A stretch of 64,000 nucleotides of DNA from Cylicocyclus nassatus (taxonomy: Eukaryota; Nematoda; Chromadorea; Rhabditida; Strongylidae), in NCBI GenBank assembly GCA_958299035.1, contig CATQJL010000305.1, forward strand, positions 64,995,618 through 65,059,617, written 5' to 3'. The first letter of the stretch is position 1; the number at the start of each line of letters is the position of its first letter. The notes beneath the pieces were generated by a model. The model saw nothing but the letters and a program-made list of their open reading frames with translations. It was not told the origin of the DNA and made no database searches. The position numbers and the translations under genes were made by a program. Shown one piece after another: positions 10,542 through 22,297 of the stretch.

Positions 10542-12692
10542 ATGCGGCTACTTCCATTGGTATTACTTTTCCCAGTTGCATATTCTTTGATATGCAAGGA
10601 CATAACTATAGGAACAGCTAATGGTACTTCGTTCAATTTCAAAAATGATTTACAATGTCCGGATAGCACAAAATGGTGTATGAGGTAAATTTTACTGATC
10701 CTTCAGTTTCCTCCAATTGTGCCTTCCGTTTTGACTTCCGCTTCAGCTCCGAGAGAGTGCAAACTGCAAAATTAACTGTTCAATACGTTTGATTTTTATC
10801 ACATTGGTCCTGGAGCTATAAACGAGATTGAAAAGCAAATTGTCTTATTTCTAAAGCCTAGATTCCCAATTTTTGTGTTCTTATGCCCTTATATTGTAAT
10901 TGTCTTCATACGCCCTCAACAATACCAACAGTATGCCAAAATTAGCCATAGCCAATTGCCATAACTAAGCGTAAGGCATCCGAGATAACTCCAGTCTAAC
11001 TGTAAAACTATCAGAATGATGGATGCATGATCATTCTGCAGCCTATACTCAGCAGAGAATGAACAGAAATTAACTTAGCCATACCAAATATGCTGCAAAT
11101 CATCGGACTTGTCCTGAAACGCTGATCACGAATATATGTTTATTATCTGCTAAGCGACAATTTCTGGTGAGTTATGACTGATTAAATGTGCGATTTGCCA
11201 GATGTTTTTTGGCGCATGTTCCACGAAATAGGTTCCAAAAATTATTTAAGTTCTTAGTAAATGTGCTTCTTCCTTGTAACTGAAATAGCCATAGCCGCTG
11301 TAAATCCGCGCCATCAAGCTGCCTTGCAAGGAAATATATTCGTCGAAACTCGAAGAATTTCTCATATTTGAACGCTCTCAACTCCTCCTCCCAGAAAGTC
11401 GCTTTTCAGATAAAAAACATATGTCTGGAATCAACGTTTTAAGACAGTCCAACGATATACAGCTTGTGGACTGGCTGGGTTAAGTTCTGATCACTTCCTC
11501 GTTAGTAACTACATTCGGTAAAGCCATCAATTTTGGATGCGACCATACTAGTTCATGCTATGCTGGTTTCATAGTACATATTAGACCGATTTTTGAGTTT
11601 TTTGGACTAGTAATGGTTTCATGTTTCTCCCCTAAACTCAGCGTTTTTTGCTGCTGATAATTACTGCTCATATATTCTGATTATTTAACCACTTCACGCG
11701 CAATACACAAATCAATAACTTTACAAAAAAGTGAAGGGCTGCGCTTATTTTCAAAGGAGGAGAAAGGTGAGGGAAACAGTCTCATCCAAAGAAAGAGTGG
11801 TTAGCCATCTGACCAGTACTCATTCAAACTTAAAATTTCGCAAAGCATGACAAAATCAAGTCAATTACATGCACTTTTCGTGTACTCTAAGCGCTCCTTG
11901 AAATCACTCAAAGCAGCCTAAGGCTATCGTCCACAGTTAATTTGTGTGCTTCACTAATTTTCTGTGAACATGCTACGAATCGCTACGAAATGAAATTTAG
12001 AAGAAAGTCAGTCTATATGAAAATAAAATTGAATTACTGATTCATCGCTTCAAAAAATGCTTTCTTGCGAACAAGAGATCCAATCTTGCTTGTTGCACCA
12101 GTGTTTTAAATGTTGATAAACTGCTGACATGAGTAGATCACTCTTATGAATTGTGAAGAAGCGAAGTAAGCACCGAATTTGTTCGATTCCAAAATCTCCA
12201 GGCAATCCATTTGCTTTCAACGCCACATAGCAGTCACTTTCAGCATTAACGGCTCAGTCTCCCTTCCTGGTTTTTCTGTGGAGGGAAATATGGGAAATTG
12301 TGAGACTAATGGATTTGTTGGAGCACTAGTCAAAGCCGCAGCACCTTTGATGGACATTACATGCAAGGTAGGGTTTATCTCTTTTGTTCTGTCCCTGGAA
12401 AGTAGGGAAACAATGAGGAGGAGGGTTTACTTGATCCATTCAATCGAGAGGTTCACATCGGCAAGCTAGAAGTCATGAAATTGAGAATTCTGTGCATGCT
12501 TCAAACCTGCTTTTACACATGAATATACTCGATTAAATTTACTTCATTTAGACAAAAGGCTGCATCGATTATCGGCCACATTTAAATATCACTCAATGTT
12601 GCTGCGATACAGACTTTTGTAATCTTGGTTCCACCTCCATTACTGGACTCTTTATAATGGTTTTATCAGCTTTATTCTTGCTCAGCTTATAA
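10542..12692 (+). CDS. Ly6/uPAR-like GPI-type surface protein (3 exons)
   Basis: Exons at 10542-10684, 12244-12367 and 12552-12692 join with phases 2 and 0 into 135 residues. Exon 1 gives a signal peptide (MRLLPLVLLFPVAYS) and then LICKD, CP and KWCMR. Exon 2 holds SINGSVSLPGF, GNCET and ends in TCK. Exon 3 has TKGC, then QCCCDTDFCN, the CC-x-x-D-x-CN signature of three-finger Ly6 proteins, and finishes with about 18 hydrophobic residues as expected for a GPI-anchor signal. Exon borders match the minus-strand gene at 2734-6982 exactly, so the two are paralogues. The first intron is 1.56 kb and contains nothing I can name. AATAAA occurs near 12895. Function beyond a cell-surface location cannot be told. 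Confidence 0.75.
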
Positions 12693-13140
12693 AACATTAG
12701 GAGAAAAATTCTTCTCTTTTGTTCTGTTTTAAATCAGTAAATGCTTGTTGTTGAGTATTTTTTAGCTATGCCTTGCCATGACATTGTTTCACTGCCTGTT
12801 GCTTAGAAGTTTGCAGAATTGTTTCGATGTATTTTTGCGATGCATCTCATATTTTTGCTACTTTTCTTCCCAATGATTATGATCTACCTAGCAAAAATAA
12901 ATCTTTGCAATATTTTCCGTTCGCCCGTTTCATCCTACAAAATTGATCATAGAGGCTGCTGAGGACATACCAAGTCACAAAAAATAAAAATATACTCATA
13001 CAGGGTGTCCCAAAAAAATGTTTCGAACGTTTGATCGTTAATATCCTTCTTCCCAAGAGGTCTTTTGCCTTGCTTCAGGTACCGTTTTGTAGAGCTGGCT
13101 TCAACTTAGATTTGCATTAGAGAACGAATCACCCGGGTGT

Positions 13141-13300
13141 AGGCCCTTCTCTCAGACAGCTGGCAGGAACTTCCGCAGCGCTTTCGCAGGGTTTCCGCAG
13201 GTGACCCGGCGGAAATCCTGCGAAAGCGCTGCGGAAACCCTGCAATCTCAGGGTGCAGGGTTTCCGCAGCGCTTTCGCAGGATTTTCGCAGCACTTTGCG
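13141..13300. repeat. TTCCGCAG/CTGCGGAA cluster, left
   Basis: Several inverted copies of GCAGCGCTTTCGCAGG and CTGCGGAAAC face each other around 13200, forming strong hairpins near the left end of the 5.7 kb element. The same core recurs about eight times at 17370-17600 near its other side. Repeated subterminal motifs may be transposase-binding sites. Confidence 0.6.
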
Positions 13301-14685
13301 TTTTTAATCCGCGATCCGTTTTTTCCATATCAAGCTTCCTTTTTGATACTAGGTTTTCCTTTCCAGTACTAGGTTTTCGCTTTTTACTAAGGCATTATTC
13401 CTTTGATGTGGAAATTCCTCTGGACTTTCTAGATGCTAAAAGACGTAGACAGCGAGATAGTTTCAATGAGAAAGCAAATGACAGTTATTGTTTTATGCAG
13501 GTACCATACAGAATCACAATGGGCCGAAGTTGATAATTGCAAATTAACAGATTCAATGAAGTGTTCATAAATAAATAAACATAAAATTACAGAAGTATTC
13601 GAGTATATATGCGTAACCGAATAAGTTTAGTCGGCAGATATGAAGAATTAAACAACAATGTTAAACTGATGGAAGAGTTAAGAATAATGGAATAAGATAA
13701 AAACAAGAATAATAATCTCATTCACAAAGGATAATATGCGCTTGAAAGGGAAGATGGTCCTGTGGGGAAATAAACCGCTTCCCCTATCGGGTGCGTTTTG
13801 ACCTTGTCCGCGCGACTGAAGCCGGCTTCGGCCTCCCTTCCTTTCTGTAATGAGAATTAATTGAAATTTCGTGATGTAAATCGTGCCTTGCCGCAAGTGT
13901 TCCATTTTGCAACTTCTTCGCCAAGAAATACGGAGGAAATTTGGACGACTCACTTGAAATTTTGGAAAATTTCGAAATCTCAACAAGAGAAGCTCTGGGA
14001 CAAATTTGAAAATTACAAGAGTTTTTGCAAAATTTTTTTGGAATTTTCAAATTTGGAGCGACAGAACTTTTGCTTTAATCTAATATTCCCCATTTTCCAC
14101 ACAAAACAGGTATGTGTCAGACTCTAAGGCAGGTATGTGTGAGTGAAAGTTATTATAAGTTATTGTTGGATTTTCGTAAATTAATACTTAGAAAACAATA
14201 CTAATGAATCGAAAGCTCGCCCCCATCTTTTCAAAAATTCAAACTTTCTCCCTTCACATCCGATCTGCACATGTTTATTTTGAAAGAGGACATGCTTTCT
14301 AATGGTACCTGAGGCACTTTTTGATAGCAACAAAGATAGAAGTCGGTGAAGAAAATTACTCTATTTTAATATTCCCCATGTTTGGTCGCAAAAGTGTGCT
14401 TGCAGAAAATCGGAGCAACGTAGCTATTATTACCTACTCTTTTTGAGTGCAGAAAGATTGCGCTTATTGAACGTCTCTTAAAAAGTCTTGATCTCTGAGG
14501 AAGCCGTAAAAAAGAGTAAATATGATTTTTTGGCATTTGTTTCGAAAATCATAACTTTTCATAAAGAGGTTATCAACGTAAACTTGGCACAGCCAGAAAG
14601 AGCAGGCTATAAAACCTATACTGCTCCGATTTCCGTTGCGAGTTTCAGTTTTGCGATCAAACGCAGAGATTTTGAGAATGGAGTA

Positions 14686-14885
14686 CCCTATTTTCAGGTG
14701 TACAAGCCGCACCCTTTTTGCTCTAAACGCGAGCAGACCCAGGCGTGCCGCCGCGCATATGTCTCGCGAAGCGGTGGCCTTATCACATACTGCTCTCACT
14801 CAACGCGCTCCATGATGACAGTCAGTCTTTTGGCGTGCTCGCCTTTAGAGTGAAAAGGGTGCGGCTTATACACCTGAGAATAGGG
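14686..14885. mobile_element. 200-bp MITE with TA duplication
   Basis: Terminal inverted repeats of about 55 bp begin CCCTATTTTCAGGTGTACAA on the left. The right end, on the complementary strand, begins CCCTATTCTCAGGTGTATAA. TA flanks both sides (14684-14685 and 14886-14887), so the element is a Tc1/mariner-type MITE. It has no coding capacity. Confidence 0.8.
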
Positions 14886-15357
14886 TAATGTGGGTGTATG
14901 CCAAGATGAACGATAGCTGGCAATAAGCATACTGTACTCCTGCGGTTGTCAATATGTCGCACATAAAGCCTTATTTTTTGAAGCTGTATGTTCCAGACTA
15001 GATTGAAAATGGTGTCGAACAGTAAGAATCAGGGCATACAGAGCTTTCAACGTTTTTTTCCAAGTTCGAGATATCATCATAGCGTAAATATGGAATTTGA
15101 AAAAGATTTGACCTACGCAGCGCATATGGCTGGCACAATCTATCGTTCATGTTGGCTGCCCCCCGGGTAATTTTCTTCTCCTGCTTCTATCTCTGGAGCT
15201 TGCTTCCATTAAAAGGTATAGGTAGGTAACATTGGAAACGTGAATTCGAAAATAAATATGTGCAGATCCGTTGAAGATGTAGGAAGTATCTGGGAAAGAG
15301 AAAAGCATTTAGAACAACAAAAACAGAGGAGCAGAGAAGGATAAATATATTAAAGCA

Positions 15358-16048
15358 GTGGTAGTGCAAGAAACTTCAAGGGGGGGGGGGACAAAAAATC
15401 ATTTGGGTTTGTGGGCGTGAGCCACCGAACAAAGGGAAACTTAGGAATGGTTGAATTTTCATGGTTCCAGTTTTTGTATGCCCTCGATTTTTTCAAAGCA
15501 AAAATGGGCGTGGAGTGAGCCACACCTTCGAAAATTGCCTAAACAGACTACTTTGGAGTTTAGAGGAGCTTTGATCTTTCATTATCTACAGTCGCAGACT
15601 ACTACGAATGTTCTTGAGACCCATATGCTCCGCCCCTTTCTTTTCATATATTTCTACCACATTATTTCTATTTTACTTAATCATTCAACACTATTATTTA
15701 AAAATTTTGATTTCGAATTACTCGAGCTATTATTTCAAATCGTAAGTTTTGAACTTTTTATCTTTGAATCAAAAATTCATTATTTTGTGATGTGTGCGGT
15801 ATTGTGAGAGGAAAAAGATTTGAAAATCGAAAGCAGAGAGTAGAAAAGGATGGACACACGAAAAGCAGTGGCGGCGCGAGAAATTCATTTAAGGGAGGGG
15901 GAGGAAGGGATTGAAACTTTTGGGTTCGTGGGCGTGTGGCCACTTCCAGCAAAAAAAAAAATTCAGGAATGCTTGAACGTTTACAGTTACAATTTTTGTA
16001 CCACCTTGATTCTTTTTGGCACAGCTCCTTCGAAAATTGTCCGCAACT
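15358..16048 (+). repeat. Two diverged copies of a ~200-bp hAT-like sequence
   Basis: Positions 15358-15550 and 15863-16048 align along their length. Both begin GCAGTGG, contain a G-rich run, GGGTTTGTGGGCGTG or GGGTTCGTGGGCGTG, and CCTTCGAAAATTG. The starting CAGTGGCGGCGCGAG is typical of hAT-derived ends. They may be two insertions or one duplicated insertion. The longer open frames across them are not supported as genes. Confidence 0.5.
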
Positions 16049-16893
16049 ATCAGGTGGGTCCAAACGTACGTTCGTTACTTTTTCAAAAAATCATAATTTC
16101 CTTTCGACTCGATGGATCTCTTTGATTTTTATGATTTATGATTACTCAAGCTTGGCATCTTTTGAGCAGGGTCACTAAAAAATTCTAAAATTTTTCGATA
16201 GAACAAATTATGTTCTTTACTATAGTGCCTTTTCCAAAAACAAAAAAGATTGAGAATTAGAAGCAAAAAGAGAACTATTACTTCAGTTTTGCAATTTTTG
16301 AGTATGCTCAAAAATGCCCAAAAACGTCACAGAAAAGACGGGTTATTCATGAACATGGGTTTTGTGACCTCCTTCTATGTAGCTGACAGAAATTCGTGCC
16401 AATCGAAAGCAATTTTGATTTTCATAGAAAATCAGATCCGAAAACTCGGCAATATAACGAAAATCAAAATTGCTCTCGACTGCCACGAATTTCTCTCAAC
16501 TAAAAAGAGATGGTCACCAAATCCATGTTCACATGACTTTCTCGTCCCTTCCGACGCAAAACTGAAGTACTCTCTTTATCTGCTTCTAATTCCAATCTTG
16601 TTTTTGGAAAAAGCACTATAGTAAAGAGCACGGCTTTCTCTATCGAAAAATTCTTTCAGAATTTATTAGTGACTCTGCTTGAAAAATGCCAATTTTGAGT
16701 AATTTTCTGCAGTTGCTTCTAACTTTCGAACTTTTAAACTTTTTTATGCCAATTCATGGCAAAAGTACTGCTGTAAAGAAAATGATTTCTCTCTTATTGT
16801 TAGAGAATATAAACGCAAAGAGATCCAACGAGTCAAAAGGAAGTTATGATTTTTTGAAAAACTGGCGAACGTACTGGTCCCACCTAATTTGAA
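16048..16893. mobile_element. 845-bp fold-back element
   Basis: Two nested inverted repeats are visible. The outer arms (16048-16125 and 16812-16893) start AGGTGGGTCC on the left and end GGTCCCACCT on the right. Inner arms run from about 16165 to 16300 and from 16555 to 16680, meeting around a centre near 16425. No transposase is encoded. The open frames at 16250-16621 and 16129-16311 are shadows of the fold. Confidence 0.7.
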
Positions 16894-17369
16894 TCTGAAA
16901 ATTTTTTGAAAATATTTCAATATTTACCAAGACCTTGTAAATTGCTTTGAAATTTCGGTACCCGTTTTTCTCTCCCCCTTCTACCTAACTCTTCTGCTTT
17001 ATTTAGATCCAGTGCACATTTTCTACAAAGTAATAGTTATAAATTACTTGCATTATTATTTCAGTCAAAGCGCATAAAGCAAAGAAGTTCGCATACTTGA
17101 ACAAGGGGGTTGTGCTTGCGAAATCCCTCCGTTGAGTCCTTTTCCAGCACTCCAGCAGCTTGGTGATGGCTGTTCACACACCTGCACCGATGCCTGAAAG
17201 AATACTTAGGATATAGATGAGTTTGGGTTTACTTACGCCAACACTGAAGAAAGAAAGAAAAAAGAGAAAGATTAGAGGAGAAACAGAAGTGAAACAGCAT
17301 GGAAGAAAAGAGTGCGCTGTGCGCTGTTGATGTTGCGTTCGCTATTTCGCAATCGCGAATGCATGCGCT

Positions 17370-17600
17370 CTCAAAGTCCTGCGGAAATGCTGGCAGGTCA
17401 AAGTGCTGCGGAAACCTTACGAGCCTCACTGCACTCAGCGCTTTATGCAAAGTGCTGCGGAAGTTCCGGTTTATGATCGCTGTGACGTCAAATTCCTGCG
17501 GAAACCTCGCATTTTGGAGCGTGCACTTTCTCAATGGTTAAGAAAGTGCTGCGGAAACGCTGCAAGTTCTGCTTGTCCTGCGGAAGTTCCGGTGAATTGT
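17370..17600 (+). repeat. CTGCGGAA motif cluster, right
   Basis: CTGCGGAA occurs about eight times in 230 bases, mostly on the plus strand, often as GTGCTGCGGAAAC or CCTGCGGAAGTTCCGG. Spacing is irregular, so it is not a simple minisatellite. It pairs with the inverted cluster at 13141-13300. Confidence 0.6.
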
Positions 17601-20600
17601 CTGAGTCTGAACCTGCCCCAATCGCGACGGCTATAAGAGGTCAGCGCTAATTAGAGGTCACTCCATGATTGGCTAGCTCGCGGGAGCGAGCAGCTGACCT
17701 GGGCAGACGCGCTGCGGAGGCGGACGAGTTTCACATCGCTGGTAACCTACTCCATAATGAAATTCTGGAAGTGATTCTCTAGAAAATTCCTAATTCCCCC
17801 AAATTTCCTAGAATTCAATAACTTAAGTTATTCGCTCTACTCTACACTACTTAAATCGCCGGTTACTTTCTAAGGTGGTATGTTTTTAACCTTTTCAAGT
17901 CTTTTTCGACTTATTTTGCTGGTTTTTTTTAATTCAATTGCTTGCTCTACTCTCCTACGTTTGCCTCCTTGCAGCATCATCTAGTCACATTCAATGGAAT
18001 GTGCACTACATGCATGCCAGTAGGGAAGCATACGTTTTTTATGATGAGTTTTTAGTTTTTTTTATGAAGTTTTTCTTACACCGTCCATATCAAAAACGCA
18101 ATCAAATAAAAATGCATCACCTTCATTTGGTAGCGTGATCTACATGAATTGATTTTGGTAGCGACCTTTTCTTTGCTGCACGCATCTTGCTTTTTAAAGC
18201 GTAAAAATTTCAAATGCGCGTTCGTAAATTTTACTATGAATGAGGATTTTAAGGAGATGATAATTCTATTGGAATACAGAGATGCACTGAAATGTCAGAA
18301 GGAAATACGCATTTGATAACGAATTAGCGTAGATCACAAATTCAAGTTATAATTGGCCTTTATAAAGAGTTGTTACACAAACTTTGACTACGTGGGCTTT
18401 CCTCAATAACATCAAGCAGCTCACATAGCAATATATGTGACGATGCACGAGGTTATAAGGATCGCACACACAAGGGATATAAGTGGAAAAAAGCAAAAAA
18501 AAGTTCGAAAGAATTCAAAGGAGATGAGAAGTTATTTATGAATCATGGAAATGAAAAGACTTCGGAAATATCCCATAAATCATAAACATACCTGCTTGGA
18601 AGTAGGAAAATCGTAAACATACCTGCTGGGAAGTAGGGCTCAGAATACCAAACATTCAGAGGATGGTAACTGTGTTTGGTTGAAATCAGCGTGGTTGGTT
18701 TGCATTGCATAATGCAACAGCGCACGAAAGGAGTTGGTGATTTTCGAAAATACGAGCCCTTCGCGGTGCACTCGTCCGCAGTCATCGCAGCGCATGCGCG
18801 CGCGTCCTAGTTCTAGATTACTGTAGGGGACGGTGGGTTCGGAAGGGCCGTCTCCCAATCACCCAACTCTCTTCATTACTGTAGTATTACGGTAGAAACT
18901 TGAAACATGTGGCGTCAATGTGGAAAAAAGCTGCCGTTTCAAAATTTTTCAAATAATTGTGAAAACTTGTGTAATAGGGTTTTTATGGACGCTGAGTTTA
19001 GTACTCAACTGTTCACAAGGTTACGAAGTTTTCTAAACGGTGTAATCGCACTTTTTAGGAACATTGAAAAAATGGCCGCTACCTCTTACCTGGCATAACT
19101 CTTCAATGAAGCATCATAATAAGTCGGAAACTTTACAGTTATAATCAGCAACTCTAATTAGCCTAGTGGAAGCTTTCAGGCTGTTTTGTTTCTTTTCTGA
19201 GGCAAAATATGGCCTTTCATTGCTTAAAATCCTCTTTCAAGTTTCTACCGTAATCCTACAGTAATGAAGAGAGATTGGTGATTCGTTCTATAATGCAAGT
19301 CTAAGTTGAAGCCAACTCTACAAAACGGTCCCTGAAGCAAGGCAAAAGACTTCTTGGGAAGAGAGATATTAACGATCAAACGTTCGAAACATTTTTTTGG
19401 GACACCCTGTAGTTTAGGTCTCGGAGATGATATTTTGATATATACAAGTTGCCAATTACTGTCTAGAAGAATATAGAATTCAGGATCAAGACCCAGCATA
19501 ACCGCTTTTTCCGTTACCTATCTATTTTTTCTTCAACCATTTCAAAAACCATGTGTTACCCCTCAAATAAATCTTTTTTGAAGAAGCAACACTTGCGTTT
19601 GTTACATATTGGATAGAATGTTTGCACACCAAAAGACTGCGGCGGAGCATAATAAAAACTCTGCTTTGGCAAACTGTGTCATTCGGAAAACAATGTTTGC
19701 GCACGGACATAAACATTCATACATTCGTGCTTTATAAAAATGAGCTGCAGGATATGAAATGAAAACAAACTTGGTAGAATTCAAAGATACAAAAAACAAC
19801 TTTTTTGCAAAAACTCCTAGAGTTCAAAAGTACAAGAAAAACTTTTTTGCAAAAACTCCATTTTATCGTAGAACTTGCATTTGCTACAGAGATGACTCGT
19901 CCTCTTCGAACTAAGTTGAAGATACTTGAACAATAGCAAGTAACCTTGAATAAGCAAAAAGGACGAAAAATACAATTCCAATTTCTGTACTCTATTTTCT
20001 TTTGATACTACTTTCAAATTTGCGCTCAAAAATTTGATGTAAAATTTTGTAGCCTATAAAAAGCTCATAACTATGTAGGCTTAAGCATGTATGAAGAGCA
20101 TATTCTTGGGAAGCTTCATATTTTTCCGCTACGCTTAAAAAAGAGAAATCGATGTTTATTCCATGTAAATCATACAGAAATGTTTGCATACGCCTACGCG
20201 CACATTCATTTCGTCGTTGGAAATTCAAAGCAAGGTGAGTCATCGCATTATCAGCTGTAATACAATATTACGCATTTTCTTCTAAAAAAAAGCAGGAATT
20301 AAGCGAAATTGCAATACATTTTCTAACCAGAAATATTACGCAAAATATAGAGACATCGATGACTAATTAGTTGATAAGTAAGGTGTCAATAATCAAACGT
20401 CATTTTGCGTTTGATTGATGACAAACACACGCGAAAACTGCTTTTCCACGATCTTTGAACTTTTCCGCGCATACAAGCACCTGTGTTTGCTGTACCATTT
20501 GCATTCCTATACAAACAATCTTTTCGTTGAACTATTTTCTTAACTTTTGAAAAATGCTGACTTTTGCTCTATTCTCCTCTCACTTCGATCTTTGATTTCT

Positions 20601-21097
20601 TTCCTACACCTAAAAATCTGAGCAAGCGAGTCAGCGAGGCCACGTTCAAGCTTCTATTTGCTCACCGACTAGTCATACACAATCAATACAGCTCCTACCT
20701 TTCCGAATTTTTCACAAAACCGATGTTGCGAGCTACATGTGCATATCTTCACATCTCTCTTGCGTGATTACCCAAAATTCTGCCGGGGCCGCTTGCATAA
20801 ATTAGTGCTCACATCCTAAATGAGATTCTTAAAAAAATTTCTGCAAACTGAGCATTGTTCCATGGATTGTTGTTCTGATTTTCAAAGGTTCTACGTAAAA
20901 TATGCAAATATTATGCTAGAATGTCAATCGTTCTTTTGAATGATGCGAATTCAATCAAATAATTGAGGATCTGGTCATCGATAACAAGTTTGAGATATCA
21001 CCAACAGTGGCAGAAATATATTAGTTAATGCAAAAGTTCTTGTGCATCATTTTTGAAAGATCACAACCTCTTGCTCTCTCAACGGAATTGCACAAAT

Positions 21098-21656
21098 TTA
21101 TTTTTGCTAGGTAAAAACCACTTTTTGTGACAGCTCTTTTGCAGCTCTCTAATGAGGGGTAACTTTTGAGATAAATAGATAGACAGGAGAATGAAATCAC
21201 TGTAACTTCGGTTATTTTAAATTAAGCTAAGATCTGAAACTAAAGATCTGAAACTTGCGATAAATCTCCCAACAAGCAGTATATTGAGTTTTTTGATCCA
21301 CTCTTTTCAATAGTGCAAGCAAAGTTTGTATCAAATGAGCATCTCTGCGTAGAGCCATGATTTTCGAAAGGTATGCCAAAAAAACAAATTTGCTGTTTTG
21401 TATTGCTTACCCTAAAATCATAGCTCTACGCAGAGTTGCCCATTTGATAGGATCTTCGCAGTGTTGGAAAGGGTGGATCAAAAGAATTGCTGTACTGCTT
21501 GTTGGGAATTTTATCGCATATTTCAGATTTTTAGCAGCCTAACTCAAAATGATCGAAGTTGAAGTGATTTTTTTCTCCTGCTTCCATCCTAAAAGCTACC
21601 CCTTATTAGAAAGCAAGAAAGACACCACGAAGATAATGGTTACTGCTATCTAGCAA
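21098..21656. mobile_element. ~560-bp fold-back element
   Basis: The left arm starts TTTTTGCTAG and includes GAGGGGTAACTTTTG, TCACTGTAACTTCGG, GATAAATCTCCCAACAAGCA and CATCTCTGCGTAGAGC. All recur inverted on the right, ending CTAGCAAAA. Arms meet near 21385 and are roughly 80 percent alike by eye, so it is older than the palindrome at 36548. Confidence 0.65.
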
Positions 21657-21746
21657 AATTAAGTTTGTGCAAAACCGTTTGGAAAGCGAGAAGTTGTGAT
21701 TTTTCAAAAATGATGCGACAAAACTTTTGCATCAATCTAATATTAT

Positions 21747-22297
21747 TAGGTTGGCTAAAAAATAAATTCGTTTGGCATACAAATTATCACAAAAAAATTT
21801 TCTTGTCGTTTTCAATCTATGATTCTTTGTGTGAAAGTAGATCGAAGTTTTCTCTGACACATATCACATAATCAGGATTTTCTATCGTCAGTAAAGACGG
21901 TTATGCCTCAACATGGCGAAATTTCCAAAAGCTCAATTCCTTGGCTTCTTGAGCTTCGTTTTCGTGCTGTAATGGATGTAAAGAACAGCAGATTGTGTTT
22001 GGATACGGAGGAGTTATCCCTATTTGGTGAACAACAAAAAGAACTGTGATTTGCCATCTTGAAAATGTTTCGCTAAGAAAACCAAATTTCCTCATATTTG
22101 CGCATTACGAGAAAATTGCGATTTTTCACTTCTTTGCGGATTTTTTTCCTTGGAAGATAAGTTTTACTCAAACAGAACATATGCTCCAATACCCAGTGAC
22201 GTGCTCTTTTCAGAGGTACCAGATATTGGACAAAAAATTGTCTACAGCATTTGTAAGAGCTGAAAAAGCAACAGAAATTATTTATTAGCCAACCTGA
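21747..22297. mobile_element. Mariner-type element, internally deleted
   Basis: The left end TTAGGTTGGCTAAAAAATAA and right end TTAGCCAACCTGATA are inverted repeats of about 26 bp. GGTTGGC ends next to TA are typical of mariner. The 550-bp interior contains no recognisable transposase, so this is a non-autonomous remnant. Confidence 0.6.

Larger units (their letters stand above)
13135..18856. mobile_element. Merlin-like DNA element, 5.7 kb, 8-bp target duplication
   Basis: Both ends are flanked by AATCACCC (13127-13134 and 18857-18864). The termini are short imperfect inverted repeats: GGGTGTAGGCCCTTC on the left and, on the complementary strand, GGGAGACGGCCCTTC on the right (12 of 15 match). 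GG-starting ends with 8-9 bp duplications fit the Merlin superfamily. The 378-bp element at 52740-53117 has the same style of ends. I find no IS1016-type transposase inside. The interior contains the MITE at 14686, hAT-like fragments at 15358 and 15863, the fold-back at 16048, and two clusters of a TGCGGAAAC-type motif. Confidence 0.7.
13001..19409. mobile_element. TA-flanked mariner-type MITE split by a 5.7 kb insertion
   Basis: The left end 13001 (CAGGGTGTCCCAAAAAAATG) and right end 19409 are long inverted repeats, each bounded by TA (12999-13000 and 19410-19411). Joining 13001-13134 to 18865-19409 gives a sequence that runs parallel to the intact 683-bp MITE at 51152-51834, including the shared CTTCATTACTGTAG block. 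The span is therefore one MITE copy interrupted by the element at 13135-18856. Confidence 0.8.

Noticed and set aside
14464..14853. Opposite 111- and 121-codon open frames
   Set aside because: They overlap the MITE at 14686-14885 and no motif or splice context supports them.
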